This document shows, one piece after another, positions 27,717-36,541 of a stretch of 64,000 nucleotides of DNA. The translations under genes and the position numbers were made by a program. This stretch comes from Jeotgalibacillus sp. ET6. Its GTDB lineage: Bacteria; Bacillota; Bacilli; Bacillales; Jeotgalibacillaceae. Numbering within the stretch: the first letter of the stretch is position 1; each line of letters begins with the position of its first letter. The stretch is taken from contig NZ_JARUIU010000001.1 of assembly GCF_029667115.1 (NCBI RefSeq), forward strand, positions 744,001 through 808,000, given 5' to 3'. Below the pieces are notes generated by a model. That model did not search any database and was not told the origin of the DNA. It was given only the letters and a program-made list of their open reading frames with translations.

Positions 27717-28430
27717 TTATTTTTGAAAATGTTCAAGTGAAAGGTTCTCAACTATTGCTAATACGAGATTAGCAGAATTTACGGCTGCTTTTTCCAGGTA
27801 TTGATCAAACGATAGATCTGATTCTTTCCCGGCAATATCAGAAAGCGAACGGATAATAACAAACGGTGTTTCATATTGGCAGGCTACCTGTGCAATGGAA
27901 GCTGCCTCCATTTCAAGAGCCTGTAAATCAAAAAACTTATTTCGAAGTGCTTCGACTTTTACCGGATCATTCATAAAAGAATCGCCTGTTGCGATTAATC
28001 CTTTTACCACTTGAATTCCGTTTATCGATGCCGCATGTTCTGCCGCTTGTGCCTGAAGTGATGGATTTGCTTTAAATGCAGCAGGAAGATTAGGAACCTG
28101 TCCATACTCATAACCAAACGCAGTAACATCTACATCATGATGGCGCACTTCTGTTGAGATGACAATATCCCCAACATTTAATGCAGGGTCAAAACCGCCG
28201 GCAGAACCGGTATTGATAATGACGTCAGGCTGATACCGTTCGTGTAAAATGGTCGTTGTCATGGAAGCATTCACTTTTCCAATTCCGCTTTTCACCAGTA
28301 CCACTTCAGTATTATTGATTTTTCCGCTGGTAAATTCGCTTTTTGCAATGGTAACCGTTTCAGGCTCCTGTATTTTCGAACGCAATAAAGCTACCTCTTC
28401 TTCCATTGCACCAATGATCCCGATTTTCAT
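27717..28430 (-). CDS. mtnN: 5'-methylthioadenosine/S-adenosylhomocysteine nucleosidase
   Basis: Cleaves methylthioadenosine and S-adenosylhomocysteine to adenine plus the thio-sugar, 237 residues. It starts [16 protein letters not shown], contains [10 protein letters not shown] and [16 protein letters not shown] (substrate-binding Met-Glu) and [11 protein letters not shown] with the catalytic Asp. It recycles by-products of SAM-using enzymes. Start ATG 28430. Its stop is 4 bases from that of sigK on the other strand. Confidence 0.96.
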   Translation of the reverse strand: MKIGIIGAMEEEVALLRSKIQEPETVTIAKSEFTSGKINNTEVVLVKSGIGKVNASMTTTILHERYQPDVIINTGSAGGFDPALNVGDIVISTEVRHHDVDVTAFGYEYGQVPNLPAAFKANPSLQAQAAEHAASINGIQVVKGLIATGDSFMNDPVKVEALRNKFFDLQALEMEAASIAQVACQYETPFVIIRSLSDIAGKESDLSFDQYLEKAAVNSANLVLAIVENLSLEHFQK

Positions 28431-28469
28431 CTTTTTCCCTCATCTCACATCATAATCAAAACTGACTTG

Positions 28470-28498
28470 ACTTTACCATAGGAATCTCGATTTTTCAA
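28470..28498 (-). promoter_or_regulatory. Probable mtnN promoter
   Basis: On the minus strand TTGAAA (28493-28498), 17 bases, TAAAGT (28470-28475), about 40 bases before the mtnN start. Confidence 0.5.
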
Positions 28499-28561
28499 AC
28501 CCATTGTCCCCTGGACGTGATAAAATAAATAGATTGAATCGCTCCAGGGAGGAAAGTGTGT

Positions 28562-28765
28562 ATGTCATTTCAAATCGAACTTATTCAAGATAAAGTAGAA
28601 TTTTTTGAAGCGTATGTTTTGAAGGAGCTTGAAAGAAAAATCGAAGGTAAAATTGAACAGAATCAGGCCATTATGCTTCATGTACATTCTGTTTCTCACG
28701 CTGTGGCGCTGGATGGCAAAGGGAGAATCATATATACAGCCGTCGTGCATTTTAAAGCTAAATAG
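28562..28765 (+). CDS. yrzA: Conserved small protein of the YrzA family (DUF2536)
   Basis: A 67-residue protein, start MSFQIELIQDKVEFFEA and end IIYTAVVHFKAK. This closely resembles B. subtilis YrzA in sequence, length and neighbourhood (beside yrrS and mtnN). Function is unknown. ATG 28562 has AGGGAGG 9 bases upstream; a GTG at 28556 is nearer the site but less likely. A terminator follows at 28803-28836. Confidence 0.85.
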   Translation: MSFQIELIQDKVEFFEAYVLKELERKIEGKIEQNQAIMLHVHSVSHAVALDGKGRIIYTAVVHFKAK

Positions 28766-28796
28766 AGGTTATCCACGCTTTTAGACCATGCAATCA

Positions 28797-28880
28797 AAAA
28801 CAGAGCCTGAGACAATGTTATGTCTCAGGCTTTTTAAGCGGTCTGCTTTGCTTTCATTGTACGCTTTTAGCAAGGCTGGA
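28797..28880 (-). repeat. Degenerate repeat with terminator, between yrzA and yrrS
   Basis: On the minus strand AAAGCGTACAATGAAAGCAA and ACCGCTTAAAAAGCCTGAG correspond to the GGAAAGCGTCCGCCTGAAGC and ACCGGTC blocks of the repeat. They lead to hairpin 28804-28831 (AGCCTGAGAC/GTCTCAGGCT). T runs on both sides make it a bidirectional terminator for yrzA (plus) and yrrS (minus). Confidence 0.65.
28803..28836. terminator. Bidirectional terminator between yrzA and yrrS
   Basis: AGCCTGAGAC/GTCTCAGGCT, perfect 10-bp stem with 8-base loop, followed by TTTTT on the plus strand; on the minus strand CTGTTTTT follows. Confidence 0.85.
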
Positions 28881-28934
28881 GGCACAATTTTACTACATCC
28901 CCTGCCTAGTGTAGGTTTACTCCCCTGCTTTTTA

Positions 28935-29768
28935 TCATGCTCCTGGAACGAGCTTTTCCATTGTCACAGGTTTCCACCCTTTTCCATCGATCCATTCCAG
29001 GTAAACACGGTATTTAGTTTCTGAGCCGGAAGCAGAAACAGTTCCTACTGATTTTTGAGGGTGCCCCTCATGGTTGCCAATATGCCAGATGGTCATATCA
29101 TTGACACCAATTCCTGTGGCATACGAAATGGCTTCCACTTTTTCATCCCAGTCAACTCCGTCTTCATAGACTGAAACATGTTCGCCTGTCTGAGAAGTTC
29201 CAATAGGTTTCCAATTTTTGTTTGTTATGACTTCTGCCACCTGCGGATCATCACTGGACTCAGTTGAAGTTGCATCTGAATCTGAATCAGCCTCTTCTTC
29301 TTTTTCTTTTCGTTCTTCTTCTTTACGTTTTTCTTCTTTCTCTTCTTCTTCTCTTTTTTCTTTCTTAGCTTCTTCTTGCTCAGCCTTTTCTTCTGCTTTT
29401 TCCTGCTCAGCTTTTTCTTCTTCCGCAGCCTTTTCTTCGGCTTCTTCTATTGAAGCTGTTTCACTTTCTTCATCCGATTGTTCGCCATCTTCGTTTTGAG
29501 ATGAGCTGTCTTCCTCATTTTCTTCATCACGGTTTTCACCTTGAGAATCGCTTTGTTCTTCATCCGATTGATCGGACTGCAAATGCTGCTCTGCAATGGA
29601 CTGCTCTTCTTCTTCCGATGCAAGATTCGAATCCTCGCTGCTAAAGAATATAAAAGAACCTACTATAATAATCAACCCCACGACGATTGCGATTGAAGAA
29701 TTAAGGATAAGATTGCTTTTGCGCTTCTTCTCCTGAAATTGTAATCTTGAATTTTTGCCCTTAGCCAT
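28935..29768 (-). CDS. yrrS: Membrane protein of the YrrS family (DUF1510)
   Basis: 277 residues: a basic cytoplasmic start (MAKGKNSRLQFQEKKRK), one membrane helix (about 21-43), a very acidic and Lys-rich low-complexity region of about 130 residues (runs of Glu, Ser, Lys, likely coiled coil), then a folded C-terminal domain (about 180-277, GEHVSVYEDGVDWDEKVEA and VYLEWIDGKGWKPV). The last part matches YrrS of B. subtilis, found beside greA. Function is unknown. The low-complexity part makes it longer than the B. subtilis protein as I recall it. Confidence 0.85.
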   Translation of the reverse strand: MAKGKNSRLQFQEKKRKSNLILNSSIAIVVGLIIIVGSFIFFSSEDSNLASEEEEQSIAEQHLQSDQSDEEQSDSQGENRDEENEEDSSSQNEDGEQSDEESETASIEEAEEKAAEEEKAEQEKAEEKAEQEEAKKEKREEEEKEEKRKEEERKEKEEEADSDSDATSTESSDDPQVAEVITNKNWKPIGTSQTGEHVSVYEDGVDWDEKVEAISYATGIGVNDMTIWHIGNHEGHPQKSVGTVSASGSETKYRVYLEWIDGKGWKPVTMEKLVPGA

Positions 29769-29917
29769 TGTTTATCACTCCTGTATATGGTTTATCCAAA
29801 AAGAAGAATCTAGACAAGCATATCATGCTTATACATGACAAAAGCAAGTGAAATAGATCCCTATTCAGGAAAGTAGACCTGTATACCCAGTTAGACGTAC
29901 TAGTGAAGTCAAACGTT

Positions 29918-29960
29918 TCAAAAAAACTCCGGAAGAAGTAAAGTACTTCATCCGGAGTAT
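29918..29960 (-). terminator. greA terminator
   Basis: Stem ACTCCGGA-GAAGTA/TACTTC-TCCGGAGT at 29926-29958, followed on the minus strand by seven T. It lies 13 bases past the greA stop. Confidence 0.9.
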
Positions 29961-29972
29961 AAGAAAGGGGAA

Positions 29973-30449
29973 TTATTTAATTGAAACAATTTTTACGTCC
30001 ATATCTCCGCCTGGAGTCTGAACCTTCACTTCATCTCCTACAACCTTGCCGAGAAGGCTCTTGGCAATTGGAGAGTCGTTTGAAATACGTCCTTCAAATG
30101 GGTCCGCTTCTGCGCTTCCTACAATGGTATACGCTTCTTCATCGCCGTTTGGCATCTCAACGAAGGTAACCGTTTTGCCAAGTGTGACCACTCCATCCAT
30201 TGACCCGTCTTCTTCAATAATTTTAGCATTGCGGATCATGGCTTCGAGTGTAGATATACGTCCTTCCACGAATGCCTGCTCTTCTTTTGCTGAATCATAT
30301 TCTGAGTTCTCTGATAAGTCCCCGAAGCTGCGTGCGATTTTTATTCGCTCTACTACTTCTTTACGTTTTACGGACTTTAATTGCTCTAATTCCTGTTCAA
30401 GCTTTTCTTTTCCAGCTTGGGTCATAGGAAATACTTTTTCTTTTGACAA
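29973..30449 (-). CDS. greA: Transcription elongation factor GreA
   Basis: Restarts backtracked RNA polymerase by stimulating transcript cleavage, 158 residues. The N-terminal coiled coil (about 10-75) carries the acidic tip [15 protein letters not shown]; the C-terminal FKBP-like domain has [15 protein letters not shown]. The start codon is TTG 30449 with AAGGAGTG about 9 bases upstream. It lies downstream of udk after 133 bases and has its own terminator. Confidence 0.97.
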   Translation of the reverse strand: MSKEKVFPMTQAGKEKLEQELEQLKSVKRKEVVERIKIARSFGDLSENSEYDSAKEEQAFVEGRISTLEAMIRNAKIIEEDGSMDGVVTLGKTVTFVEMPNGDEEAYTIVGSAEADPFEGRISNDSPIAKSLLGKVVGDEVKVQTPGGDMDVKIVSIK

Positions 30450-30582
30450 AACCCTTCACTCCTTTGAATGCATAAAAACCAATTTTTCTTCTTTGTCATG
30501 CTATGTGTTCATTACCTCTTTTATGAAGTAAGTGAAAAAAGAGGATGATTGTGGAATCCCCTTTACATTCTTTGCTATCATA

Positions 30583-31218
30583 TTACACAATTGACTTTTG
30601 TTCAAGAATCGTTTGAATTTTCGTTACCATAAGATCGATGGCCACATGATTTTGGCCGCCTTCCGGTATGATAATATCAGCATATCTTTTCGTTGGTTCA
30701 ATAAATTGATTGTGCATAGGTCTTACAACATTGATATACTGGTCAACTACAGAATCGATTGTACGGCCTCTTTCATTAATATCCCGCAGCAGCCTCCTGA
30801 TGATACGTAGATCTGAGTCTGTATCAACATAAAGTTTTATATCCATCAGATTGCGAAGCCTTTCGTCCTCCAGCACAAGGATTCCTTCTAGTATAATCAC
30901 ATCTTTCGGCTCTACTGGAATTGTCCTGTGGGCTCTTGTGTGTACCGTGTAGTCGTACACAGGCTTCTGAATCGCTTCCCTTTCCTGAAGTGTTTGAATA
31001 TGTTCAATTAAAAGGTCGTTATCAAATGCCAGTGGATGATCATAATTTGTTTCCAGACGTTCTTCATATGGTATATCACTTTGATCCTTATAATAGTAAT
31101 CCTGCTCAATCATCGCAATAGAATGTCCTTGAAAGAAATCATATATTGACTTAGTTACTGATGTTTTACCTGATCCAGATCCTCCGGCCACACCAATTAC
31201 AACTGGTTTATTTCTCAT
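30583..31218 (-). CDS. udk: Uridine kinase
   Basis: Phosphorylates uridine and cytidine to the monophosphates in pyrimidine salvage, 211 residues. The P-loop [12 protein letters not shown] is at residues 9-20, then YDHPLAFD (nucleoside pocket) and VILEGILVL, with [12 protein letters not shown] as the lid. It starts 5 bases after trhP2 and belongs to the trmR-trhP1-trhP2-udk operon. Confidence 0.97.
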   Translation of the reverse strand: MRNKPVVIGVAGGSGSGKTSVTKSIYDFFQGHSIAMIEQDYYYKDQSDIPYEERLETNYDHPLAFDNDLLIEHIQTLQEREAIQKPVYDYTVHTRAHRTIPVEPKDVIILEGILVLEDERLRNLMDIKLYVDTDSDLRIIRRLLRDINERGRTIDSVVDQYINVVRPMHNQFIEPTKRYADIIIPEGGQNHVAIDLMVTKIQTILEQKSIV

Positions 31219-31223
31219 TGTTC

Positions 31224-32498
31224 TTAAACGAGCTCCTTTCGCATCATGTTGTGCGCACGCAAAGGTCGCTCAACTTTAAATTGAATGATTTGCAGCGGGT
31301 GACGGGCTGCTTCAAGTTCATTGCCCTTCAGATCCCAAATTTTATCGATTTTCTGTGAAAAATTCTCCATATCCGGTCCGAAAAATTCAACTTCCTGTCC
31401 TGGTTTAAAATAGTTTCTCTGCTGCAGCGTAACCGTTTGAGACTCTTCGTTATAGTCTAGGACATAGCCGGCGAAGTCAAATTTAGTTTTCTTGCCGTGT
31501 TCACCAAACATCTGCTCTTCATGCCCTGGTACGCCTTCAAAGAAAGCTGTAGCCGTTTCACGGTTTGCACATTTATCCAGTTCATTCAGCCATTCTTTTT
31601 TAATTATGAAATTTTCCGGGTCTTCACAATAGGCATCAATCACTTTACGGTACACACTTGCTACGGTAGCAATATAGTGAATAGATTTCATCCTGCCTTC
31701 AATTTTCAAACTGTCCACTCCAATTTCAATCATTCTCGGAATGGATTCTATCAGTTTAAGATCTTTCGGGCTCATTGCAAACGAGGCATCATCGTTGTTA
31801 TAAAGGGCTTTTTCCTGTCCATCTTCCGTTTCATATAGATCATAATCCCAACGGCAGGATTGACAGCAGCCGCCTCTATTAGAATCTCTGGCAGTCATAT
31901 GATTACTCAATACGCATCTGCCGCTGTAAGCAATGCACATCGCACCGTGAATAAAGCTTTCAACCTCAATATCGACTTTTTCTTTAATTTCCTGAATTTC
32001 ATCGCCGCTTGTTTCCCTTGCAAGAACGACCCGGTGAAGGCCCTCTTCTTTCCAAAATTGAACCGCTTTCCAGTTTGAGAGGGATTGCTGAGTGCTTAAA
32101 TGAACCTCCACACCTGGAGCGACCCGTTTGCAGGTTTCAATAATTAAAGGATCGGCTACAATAATACCCGCTACACCAGCAGAAGCAATGCCGCGAAGAT
32201 ACTCTTCCAAACCGTCTACATTTTCATTATGGGCAAAAATATTGGTTGTTACATAAATTTTTGCTCCGTACTGTTTTGCAAACTGGACTCCTTCCGTCAT
32301 TTCTTCAAGCGTAAAGTTACCAGCGTTTGAACGAAGGCCGTATTCCTGCCCGCCTATAAAGACAGCATCAGCACCATAATGAACAGCAATTTTAAGCTTT
32401 TCAAGATTTCCGGCAGGAGCAAGCAATTCAGGTTTCTTTACGATGACGCGTTTGCCATCCTTTATCGCTGAAATTTTTTCATTTTTCATGATCGCCAT
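31224..32498 (-). CDS. trhP2: tRNA 5-hydroxyuridine synthesis protein TrhP2 (YrrO, peptidase U32 family)
   Basis: U32-family protein of 424 residues. Together with TrhP1 it makes 5-hydroxyuridine at wobble U34, with prephenate as oxygen donor, as established for YrrN/YrrO. Family motifs: [24 protein letters not shown], the cysteine segment [20 protein letters not shown] and CCQSCRWDY (iron-sulfur ligands), then [11 protein letters not shown] 32498 with AGGAGG 7 bases upstream is the start; the open frame extends into trhP1 without a site. A C-terminal beta domain is present. Confidence 0.92.
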   Translation of the reverse strand: MAIMKNEKISAIKDGKRVIVKKPELLAPAGNLEKLKIAVHYGADAVFIGGQEYGLRSNAGNFTLEEMTEGVQFAKQYGAKIYVTTNIFAHNENVDGLEEYLRGIASAGVAGIIVADPLIIETCKRVAPGVEVHLSTQQSLSNWKAVQFWKEEGLHRVVLARETSGDEIQEIKEKVDIEVESFIHGAMCIAYSGRCVLSNHMTARDSNRGGCCQSCRWDYDLYETEDGQEKALYNNDDASFAMSPKDLKLIESIPRMIEIGVDSLKIEGRMKSIHYIATVASVYRKVIDAYCEDPENFIIKKEWLNELDKCANRETATAFFEGVPGHEEQMFGEHGKKTKFDFAGYVLDYNEESQTVTLQQRNYFKPGQEVEFFGPDMENFSQKIDKIWDLKGNELEAARHPLQIIQFKVERPLRAHNMMRKELV

Positions 32499-32514
32499 CT
32501 TTTTTCCTCCTATA

Positions 32515-33444
32515 TTAATAAACGGTTTCTTTAAAGAAGAATCCCGTGTCAAGCGGACGGTGAGGCTGCTGAATTTGCTCAATTGCTTCAAGCCATTGCT
32601 CTTTTTTTTCTTCGTAGATTTCATTATTTTCTGCACAAAGATCGATGGCTTTTCGATAAAGCGAAGTAACCAATGTTACATATTCAGACGTTTGAAGAAT
32701 ACCATCAATTTTAAATGAATCCACTTCCGCTTCCATCATTTCAGAAAGTTCATCAATGATGCACATATCATTCGGGCTCATGATGTGTGTGCCATTTTCA
32801 TCTTCAAATATGGGATACTTATTACTTCGTTCTACATCATGAAGCAGCATATTTTTACTTTCTTTACGATTTTCAATTTCGAGAGACTTGCCCTGATAAA
32901 GAAAGTAATTGCCAAGCAAAGCCCGCTTGGACTGAAACATACAGGTCATCCCGTGAACCTGCACTTCTATTTCAACTTTTGATTTTTCTTTCATTTCAAC
33001 AATTGCATCCATAGAAAGCTCTCTGGCTAATACTGCCCGCTTTGCCCCTTTTTCTCCCCAATAATTGCAGGTGAAATAGTTCGTGGCCGTTGTTTCGGTA
33101 TTCCAGTGCAGAGAAAGGTTTGGTGCGGATTCCCGTGCTGCCATTAAGACAGCGGGATCACCAAATATAACCGCGTCTGCCCCCTCTTTTTGACAGAAGC
33201 TTAAATAATCATTTAATTCATCCACTTTATCATTATGAAAAATGGCGTTGACAGCTATATACACTTTTTTACCATATGAGTGTGCAATGGAGATCCCCTG
33301 CCTGCATTCATCTCTTGAAAATTCACCCGCGAGGCGCAGTCCATATCGCTGCTCGCCGATTACAAATGCGTCCGCTCCAGCTTCGCACAACTCTTTCAGA
33401 TGGTTTACTGAAAAAGGCGTCACAAGCAATTCCGGTTTCTTCAT
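32515..33444 (-). CDS. trhP1: tRNA 5-hydroxyuridine synthesis protein TrhP1 (YrrN, peptidase U32 family)
   Basis: Shorter U32 partner, 309 residues. It begins MKKPELLVTPFSVNHL, has GADAFVIGEQRYGLR and the metal-site region EVQVHGMTCMFQSKRALLGNY, where only one of the usual cysteines is kept, and ends KIDGILQTSEYV. It has no C-terminal beta domain, as expected for YrrN. It lies 4 bases after trmR and 16 before trhP2, so the three modification genes are one unit. The loss of cysteines suggests a helper role beside TrhP2, which is inference. Confidence 0.9.
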   Translation of the reverse strand: MKKPELLVTPFSVNHLKELCEAGADAFVIGEQRYGLRLAGEFSRDECRQGISIAHSYGKKVYIAVNAIFHNDKVDELNDYLSFCQKEGADAVIFGDPAVLMAARESAPNLSLHWNTETTATNYFTCNYWGEKGAKRAVLARELSMDAIVEMKEKSKVEIEVQVHGMTCMFQSKRALLGNYFLYQGKSLEIENRKESKNMLLHDVERSNKYPIFEDENGTHIMSPNDMCIIDELSEMMEAEVDSFKIDGILQTSEYVTLVTSLYRKAIDLCAENNEIYEEKKEQWLEAIEQIQQPHRPLDTGFFFKETVY

Positions 33445-33448
33445 TTTT

Positions 33449-34087
33449 TCACCTCTTTTTACTTATAGCCAGACCGTCGCCCACAGGCAGTATGACTGTT
33501 TCGAAATCTTTATTATCCATCAGCCAGTGGTTATACCGGTCAATTTTTCGAAGAAGCTGTTTTACATTTCTGCTTACTTCAGGCTCAGCCTCTGCAACCA
33601 ACCCTTTAAACAAAACATTATCTGTATAAACGGCTCCATTTTGAGTTAGAAGCGGAGTATATAGCTCAAAAAAACGTCCATACTGGCTTTTTGCGGCATC
33701 TATAAAAATGGCATCAAATGGTCCGTATGAAGCAACGTCTTCTCTTATTTCCAGTGCATCTCCGTACAAGGTGGTAATTTGCTGTTCCTTACCAAATTTC
33801 TTAATAAATTGATTTGCCTGATCCAGACGTTCTTTATCCCGCTCAATCGAAATGATGTGTACATTCGGCAGTGCATCCGCCATACGTAAAGCTGAATAGC
33901 CTATGGCTGTACCTACTTCAAGAATTTTTAACGGCTGTTGAAACCTGAGCCATTGAAGCAGGGTTTCCATCCCGTCCAGTTCCATTATGGGCACGTCATG
34001 ATCGTCTGCGTATTCTTCCATATTAGTAAAAAATGCCGGGCGATCCTTGTAGAACTTTTCTATATACTCATATACTTTTTTATTCAA
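33449..34087 (-). CDS. trmR: tRNA 5-hydroxyuridine methyltransferase TrmR (YrrM)
   Basis: O-methyltransferase of the catechol family, 212 residues. It methylates ho5U34 to mo5U34, completing the pathway begun by TrhP1/P2. Motifs: ILEVGTAIGYSALRMADALP (SAM binding), ISIERDKERL, IFIDAAKSQYGRFF (metal Asp) and VYTDNVLFKG. The start codon is TTG 34087, with AAGGCGGGG about 5 bases upstream. It is the first gene of trmR-trhP1-trhP2-udk. Confidence 0.93.
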   Translation of the reverse strand: MNKKVYEYIEKFYKDRPAFFTNMEEYADDHDVPIMELDGMETLLQWLRFQQPLKILEVGTAIGYSALRMADALPNVHIISIERDKERLDQANQFIKKFGKEQQITTLYGDALEIREDVASYGPFDAIFIDAAKSQYGRFFELYTPLLTQNGAVYTDNVLFKGLVAEAEPEVSRNVKQLLRKIDRYNHWLMDNKDFETVILPVGDGLAISKKR

Positions 34088-34242
34088 CTAAACCCCGCCT
34101 TTACATACATCCATACCCAAAAAAAAAGCGTTCTTTTTAAAACAGCCGCTCTACATAAAAAGAAGAAAGCCTATGCATGCTTTCCACTTTTGCCGACATT
34201 TGAAGTACGCCTCAAAATACTTGTTCCATTTTAACACAAATA

Positions 34243-34272
34243 CAGGAGGAAAGTGAATAACCTTTCCTCCTG
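34243..34272 (-). terminator. Hairpin downstream of mltG
   Basis: Perfect 11-bp stem CAGGAGGAAAG/CTTTCCTCCTG with an 8-base loop, 8 bases past the mltG stop. Only a weak T-rich tail (TATTTGTG) follows on the minus strand, so it may be an inefficient terminator or a transcript end protector. A second small stem GAAAGC/GCTTTC near 34167-34186 precedes TTCTTTTTATG. Confidence 0.55.
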
Positions 34273-34279
34273 CAGACTT

Positions 34280-35479
34280 CTACTCTTCTGTTTCGTCAGC
34301 TTCTTCCTCATTTACGCTGTAAATATATTGTTCCGCCTTTTCCTCATGCTCTTCAAGCGTTTCTGAATAATAAACCACACCATCTTCAGCAGCAGCCAGA
34401 AAATAGTAATAATTTGTACTTTCAGGGTTCATTGCTGCTTCAATGGATTCTATGCCCGGTGCAGCAATCGGACCTGGCGGAAGTCCTGCATTCTGATACG
34501 TATTATAAGGGTGATCTATTTCAAGATCCTCATAAAGAACCTGATCTTTCCACTCACCGAGCGCATATAAAACGGTAGGATCTGTCTGCAGCGGCATTCC
34601 GTCTTCCAGACGATTATAAAATATACCCGCGATTATCTCCCTGTCAGTGGAAGCCGTTGCTTCTTCTTCAAGCAGGGAAGCAAAAGTCAGGGCTTTATGA
34701 ACCGTCATGACGTTCGGGTCTTCTCCTTCAGATGTAAAATTACCTGCAGAAAAATCATTAATCGATTCCAGATAAGGAGCAAAAGCAGCATTTGTTCCCT
34801 CTACCATTTGTGTAATGATGACTTCTAATTCAGGATTGTCTTCATAAAATGGATAAGTAGCGGGATAAAGATAGCCTTCAAGTGAATATCTGATAGAATC
34901 TGCAGTCACTTCATCCGTAATTAATTCAGGGAACTGCTCCTGAAGGGAAGCAATAAATTCGGAATCAGTCGCTGTTTCCATGAATTCATCTGCTGAATAA
35001 TCCGTATTTTCTTCTATAATTGATGCTATTTCCTCCAGTCTGAGACCTTCAGGCACGGTTACGGAAAAAAGAGGTTCATGATAAACTTTTCCTGTCTTGA
35101 GACTTTCCGTTATTTCTGACAGTGTCATGGAAGGGGTCAGTTCATAAGTACCTGCCTGGAATTCAGACTCATTATTAAATTTTAAATAGTATTTATACAC
35201 TCTGGCATCTTTTACAATGTTATTTTCTTCAAGTGCTGCCGTTATCGTATCAACTGATGATCCGATCGGTATTTCAACCGTTACCGGAGTATTATTATCC
35301 GGATTCATGGGTTCTAAAGCAGAGGAGATATAAGAATAGCCTCCAATGCCAGCGCCTAAAATAAGCAGAATCACGACGATCATTGAGAAAAAAACAATTT
35401 TTCTCACATGCCTGGCTTCCTTCTTCCGTTCTTGTAAGTTTTGAATCCATTGTTGGTATTTTGACCGATTGTCATTCAA
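34280..35479 (-). CDS. mltG: Endolytic murein transglycosylase MltG (YrrL)
   Basis: Membrane lytic transglycosylase that cuts nascent glycan strands, 399 residues. A cytoplasmic basic start is followed by one membrane helix (about residues 28-50), a LysM-like region (VEIPIGSSVDTITAAL) and the YceG catalytic domain with SLLEEEATASTDREIIAGIFYNRL (catalytic Glu in LEEEA), LQTDPTVLYALG and YNTYQNAGLPPGPIAAPG. I chose TTG 35479 because GGAGGG lies 7 bases upstream; upstream codons in frame look random. It has an acidic C-terminal tail. Confidence 0.94.
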   Translation of the reverse strand: MNDNRSKYQQWIQNLQERKKEARHVRKIVFFSMIVVILLILGAGIGGYSYISSALEPMNPDNNTPVTVEIPIGSSVDTITAALEENNIVKDARVYKYYLKFNNESEFQAGTYELTPSMTLSEITESLKTGKVYHEPLFSVTVPEGLRLEEIASIIEENTDYSADEFMETATDSEFIASLQEQFPELITDEVTADSIRYSLEGYLYPATYPFYEDNPELEVIITQMVEGTNAAFAPYLESINDFSAGNFTSEGEDPNVMTVHKALTFASLLEEEATASTDREIIAGIFYNRLEDGMPLQTDPTVLYALGEWKDQVLYEDLEIDHPYNTYQNAGLPPGPIAAPGIESIEAAMNPESTNYYYFLAAAEDGVVYYSETLEEHEEKAEQYIYSVNEEEADETEE

Positions 35480-35582
35480 ACGCTTTCCCTCCACATAAGA
35501 CAGCAACAAACAGAAGCTGATATTGTTCAATAGGTCTATTATACAACAAAAATATACACAGGCAACAATTGCCTGTGAGCAT

Positions 35583-35622
35583 AAAAAAAAACGAGGCTGG
35601 GACAATAGTGTCTCAGCCTCGT
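35583..35622 (-). terminator. Terminator at the end of repeat copy C
   Basis: Stem ACGAGGCTGgGACA/TGTCtCAGCCTCGT with a 4-base loop, then a run of T on the minus strand. It ends the ireB-ruvX-yrzB transcript before mltG. Confidence 0.9.
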
Positions 35623-35758
35623 TGACCGGTTCTCTTCGCTTCAGCCGGACGCTTTTTCCAGGAACGGGGCTTGAGCTTTATCAGTACGTTGTCCTGTAAA
35701 GTCTCAACTTGCCCTCGTACCCTGCTGGAATTGCCGCCTTCCGCTAACCTCTTACTAG
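35583..35758 (-). repeat. Intergenic repeat, copy C, with terminator (downstream of yrzB)
   Basis: On the minus strand AGCGGAAGGCGGCAATTCC, AGTTGAGACTTTACAGGAC, AAAAAGCGTCCGGCTGAAGC and GAACCGGTCAACGAGG lead into hairpin 35591-35622 (ACGAGGCTG/CAGCCTCGT, inner GACA/TGTC) and eight T. The element is in the sense direction of yrzB. Confidence 0.9.
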
Positions 35759-35828
35759 TTATGATTACAACCTTGGATTTAAACGTTTTTAGTATTATCC
35801 CAATCTCGTCTAAAAGGTTAGGGAAGTG

Positions 35829-36110
35829 TTACTCTTCTTCCTCTTCATCAAGAAATGTATTAAGCATCTCTTCAATCATATCCCATTCTTCTTCTGTTTC
35901 GATCGGCTTTAATTCGCCTTCTGCATTTTGGTCGTCCTGTTCAAATGAAGAAGCGTGAATTTCAATCTCTTCTTCTTCTGATTCTCCTACCGGAAAGTAT
36001 AGTACATATGACTTTTTAAACTCATCTGAATCAAATGTAAACAGTACTTCACAAAGTACTTCATTTCCTTGTTCGTCTACTACTGTAATGTGTTTTTCTC
36101 CATGTTCCAT
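35829..36110 (-). CDS. yrzB: DUF1292 family protein YrzB
   Basis: Acidic 93-residue protein, [20 protein letters not shown] start, with [20 protein letters not shown] in the middle, the core of DUF1292, and an acidic end. Function is unknown. ATG 36110 has GAGGTG 6 bases upstream. It follows ruvX by 13 bases; ireB-ruvX-yrzB is a conserved trio in Bacilli and a repeat with terminator ends the unit. Confidence 0.9.
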   Translation of the reverse strand: MEHGEKHITVVDEQGNEVLCEVLFTFDSDEFKKSYVLYFPVGESEEEEIEIHASSFEQDDQNAEGELKPIETEEEWDMIEEMLNTFLDEEEEE

Positions 36111-36123
36111 TATAAGCACCTCT

Positions 36124-36540
36124 TCATTTCCGGCTGTTTAAATAGCCTTGTAGTATCATCACTGCAGCCATTTTATCAATGACCTTTTTTCTTTTCGCAC
36201 GACTGACATCTGCTTCAAGCAGTACTCTTTCAGCTGCCATTGTGCTTAATCGTTCATCCCATAGTTTTACTTCAATCTGCAGCTTTTTATGCAGTTTTTC
36301 TGCAAACTGCTGGCAGGCTTCTCCACGGGGACCGATCGTGTTATTCATATTTTTTGGCAAGCCGACGATTATAGAAGAAACCTCATGCTCATCAACAAGC
36401 TCCTTAATCCGCTTAAAACCAAGCTGACCGCCGCGCTCATCAATTTTTATGGTTTCGATTCCCTGAGCGGTCCAGCCAAAAGAATCACTGATCGCTACAC
36501 CCACGGTCTTTGTGCCGACATCGAGTCCCATTATTCGCAT
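36124..36540 (-). CDS. ruvX: Holliday-junction resolvase-like protein RuvX (YqgF/YrrK)
   Basis: RNase H-fold protein, 138 residues, described as putative pre-16S rRNA nuclease or resolvase-like. Motifs: [19 protein letters not shown] (first Asp), [16 protein letters not shown] and [17 protein letters not shown] (catalytic Glu-Arg-Asp region). It starts 1 base past the ireB stop, so translation is coupled. Confidence 0.95.
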   Translation of the reverse strand: MRIMGLDVGTKTVGVAISDSFGWTAQGIETIKIDERGGQLGFKRIKELVDEHEVSSIIVGLPKNMNNTIGPRGEACQQFAEKLHKKLQIEVKLWDERLSTMAAERVLLEADVSRAKRKKVIDKMAAVMILQGYLNSRK

Positions 36541-36541
36541 A

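Noticed and set aside
28562-28765. Antisense 61-codon frame at 28565-28750
   Set aside because: It is the shadow of yrzA, which has a clear ribosome binding site and family match.
28766-28774. Single DnaA-box-like sequence TTATCCACG after yrzA
   Set aside because: One mismatch, isolated, and not in a regulatory region.
29218-29499. Serine- and phenylalanine-rich plus-strand frame
   Set aside because: It is the antisense of the Glu/Lys-rich low-complexity part of yrrS, whose codon bias keeps the opposite strand open.
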